5,888 nucleotides of DNA from Candidatus Woesearchaeota archaeon. GTDB taxonomy: Archaea > Nanobdellota > Nanobdellia > Woesearchaeales > ARS49. The DNA lies in NCBI GenBank assembly GCA_023261345.1, contig JAHFPE010000058.1, positions 1 to 5,888 on the forward strand, given 5' to 3'. A model generated the notes under the pieces. The model was not told the origin of the DNA. It worked only from the letters and a program-made list of their open reading frames with translations, and did no database searches. Both the position numbers and the translations under genes were made by a program. Every line of letters starts with the position of its first letter. Positions within the stretch are counted from its first letter, which is position 1. Positions 4,538 to 5,888 of this stretch are shown here, piece by piece.

Positions 4538-5674
4538 ATGGACGCCGCTGCTTGGGATGTTGATTTATCATCGCATTTTCATCTAGCATACTCTCTTGCT
4601 GCCGACCAATCAGTGAAAGATCTAGGAGGAGAAACTCCAAAAGACAAGCTCATTGTAGAAGATCTTCACTGTTTGATTCCGCAACTGGACAATCAGCTAA
4701 TGCGGCGGCTTACTCGGGATGTAACATGCGATGTAGAAACTGATACTGAAAGAGTGCTTTATCATCTTCTGTTTGATGCTGATTACGGGTTTACTTTTTA
4801 CGACTTGGGACCTCTTCAAGGAGAGAGATGCAAGCGCATTGTACCCGGGTTTAATGCGTTGAATCCAAGACAGCCAATCAATGATATAGTGCTGGTTGAC
4901 AGAAGTTTCCCCCTGCTCGATCAAGCATTTAGAAACCTTGCGCGTTCTCTGGCAAAACCAATCTCGATTGAGAAAAAACAAGCAGATTTTCGCGAGTTTG
5001 AAATTCATCCTGTTTACCGAGCGTGTTCTCCTAGACTGGAAAAGTGTCGTTTAACAGGACGCAGTTATGACGCAACATGCCAAACCAATCTTGAGCGCAA
5101 GGTACTATTTCTTGGCGGAAATACTCTGAATAACTTTGCAAATCCAGTCCAACTCTTATGGCATCTGGGAAAGTCTATGAATTATTTGGATTTAATGGTA
5201 GCAGAACTACGTCACGTGCCAGATTATACTGATTATCCGTCTGTCCCTCGTCAGTTTGTATATGCTTACTTGAAAGGCTTGGGTTTTTCAGAGGAGTACA
5301 CAACTGATCTTAGCGGCAAGTCTACCGTACATGCGATCAACAACAGTAGCAGATCATATGGCTTTGTTCTAACTCAACAGTTCACAGTACTCGAAAACCA
5401 CTTGCTTGTTGGCGTGCATCCTTCTTTTATTCCAGGCGTTGTTTTTGAAAAGGGAAAATCATTTCTAGCAGGATTCAGTAAACCAATAGCTCTCGACCGG
5501 CTCATTGGTCCTAAAAGCTCGCTAAACCATTATTCATTTACTGAACAAGATGACACTGCAGGGAAACTTGCAGTAATTGCCTATCGTAATCTTGGCAGAG
5601 ATGCGATACTGTACTTAACAAAAGCGCCACATAGAGATGTTCCGTATACGTTTCCTAAAGAGAACGTTGCATAA
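4538..5674 (+). CDS. Protein of unknown function, 378 aa, soluble
   Basis: I recognise no family. There is no signal peptide or membrane segment, so it is probably cytoplasmic. The N-terminal third is acidic and helix-rich (D42-L-H-C-L-I-P-Q-L, then C64-D-V-E-T-D-T-E-R-V). A middle region has F86-T-F-Y-D-L-G-P-L-Q-G and conserved-looking Asn/Pro turns (P103-G-F-N-A-L-N-P). Three cysteines sit at 163, 170 and 181 (C-x6-C-x10-C); with C45, C64 and C98 there are six in all, but none forms a standard zinc or iron-sulphur motif. V189-L-F-L-G-G-N-T-L-N-N-F is a strand-turn-helix-like stretch, and the C-terminal half alternates strands and turns, with an H-P-S-F-I-P-G segment near 294-300. The gene stands alone: its own promoter lies upstream and a probable terminator follows. 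ATG at 4538 is supported by the TATA distance. Confidence 0.8.
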   Translation: MDAAAWDVDLSSHFHLAYSLAADQSVKDLGGETPKDKLIVEDLHCLIPQLDNQLMRRLTRDVTCDVETDTERVLYHLLFDADYGFTFYDLGPLQGERCKRIVPGFNALNPRQPINDIVLVDRSFPLLDQAFRNLARSLAKPISIEKKQADFREFEIHPVYRACSPRLEKCRLTGRSYDATCQTNLERKVLFLGGNTLNNFANPVQLLWHLGKSMNYLDLMVAELRHVPDYTDYPSVPRQFVYAYLKGLGFSEEYTTDLSGKSTVHAINNSSRSYGFVLTQQFTVLENHLLVGVHPSFIPGVVFEKGKSFLAGFSKPIALDRLIGPKSSLNHYSFTEQDDTAGKLAVIAYRNLGRDAILYLTKAPHRDVPYTFPKENVA

Positions 5675-5679
5675 TTCGG

Positions 5680-5710
5680 TTTTTGAGCAGCAAAGCCAGA
5701 ATGGCTCTTG
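5680..5710 (+). terminator. Possible terminator of the 378-aa gene: T5 run plus hairpin
   Basis: TTTTT (5680-5684) lies five bases after the TAA at 5672-5674. A T-run is the usual archaeal termination signal, though five is short. Next comes CAA-AGCCA (5691-5698), loop GAA, TGGCT (5702-5706) and TTG (5708-5710): eight pairs with one bulged C. The hairpin follows the T-run instead of preceding it, so it may be a separate 3' structure or serve the minus strand. Confidence 0.35.
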
Positions 5711-5734
5711 AGTTCTCGTCGCAATGCAAAATTC

Positions 5735-5742
5735 TATAAATA
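5735..5742 (+). promoter_or_regulatory. Orphan TATA box
   Basis: TATAAATA is a near-ideal archaeal TATA box. On the plus strand it predicts a start near 5765, but the only near start codon there, GTG at 5767, gives 7 codons. TTGATA (5791-5796) and TATCAA (5808-5813) form an inverted repeat downstream, so a small RNA is possible. It may equally be chance in A/T-rich spacer. Confidence 0.25.
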
Positions 5743-5762
5743 AGGCAAGGGAACTGGATTAG

Positions 5763-5888
5763 TCAAGTGCCTGAAACTGCTGGCATGTAATTGATAACGT
5801 GTTCTTGTATCAACAACCTCGTCTGTATGTTCTGCAAGATAGTATGATACTGGTCTCTGAGTTTTGAAATTATTTCTACTAATTCCAT
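5763..5888 (-). CDS. Likely C-terminal end (or short whole) of a minus-strand gene at the right edge
   Basis: This frame is open from the window edge to TGA at 5763-5765. Its first codon in the window is ATG (5886-5888), so it is either a 41-residue small protein starting exactly at the edge or, more likely, the end of a longer gene. The visible part is helix-prone (E-L-V-E-I-I-S-K-L-R-D-Q-Y, then I-L-Q-N-I-Q-T-R-L-L-I-Q) and shows no family signature. If real, it converges on the 378-aa gene with 88 bases between the stop codons. Confidence 0.4.
   Translation of the reverse strand: MELVEIISKLRDQYHTILQNIQTRLLIQEHVINYMPAVSGT

Overview
The window looks archaeal, and probably comes from a lineage related to the DPANN/Woesearchaeota type. 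This is inferred from gene style and signals, not from a marker gene. Five A/T-rich boxes of the TATA type lie at consistent distances from coding starts. At four genes (1323 +, 2217 -, 3392 +, 4538 +) the box centre is about 25-27 bases before the ATG and there is no Shine-Dalgarno sequence, which is the arrangement of leaderless archaeal mRNAs. Where Shine-Dalgarno sequences occur, they fit the archaeal 16S 3' end (GGTGAT before the TTG at 1210, AAGGAGG before the ATG at 3168). A tandem double Lrp/AsnC regulator and a small winged-helix regulator of an archaeal type agree with this.

Layout: (1) Positions 1-1210 hold a minus-strand two-gene operon. A 251-residue protein of unknown function comes first and is joined by an ATGA overlap to a GH15 (glucoamylase-type) glycoside hydrolase that runs off the left edge. 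(2) A 112-base divergent promoter region separates that operon from a plus-strand gene (1323-1754) for a small membrane-anchored protein with one DxDxDG calcium-type loop. (3) Converging on it from the right is a leaderless winged-helix regulator gene (1888-2217, minus). Beyond its stop is a possible 43-codon small gene that is open only if a single +1 shift is allowed at GGG-TGA. (4) A minus-strand metallo-beta-lactamase-fold hydrolase gene (2329-3168) and a plus-strand tandem double Lrp/AsnC regulator gene (3392-4393) diverge from a 223-base intergenic region. That region carries a diverged direct repeat, AAATC boxes with near-helical spacing and an inverted repeat inside the Lrp core promoter. 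(5) A leaderless 378-residue orphan (4538-5674, plus) follows. The right edge has a possible terminator, an orphan TATA box and the likely end of a minus-strand gene.

Working together: only the GH15 operon has a firm joint-expression argument. The divergent hydrolase/Lrp pair may be co-regulated or autoregulated, which is inference. Two proteins (251 and 378 residues) could not be assigned to any family. I saw no mobile element, CRISPR array, tRNA or rRNA. No single new system stands out. The frameshifted small ORF behind the winged-helix gene, the unknown partner of the GH15 enzyme and the repeat-rich Lrp promoter are the best leads.
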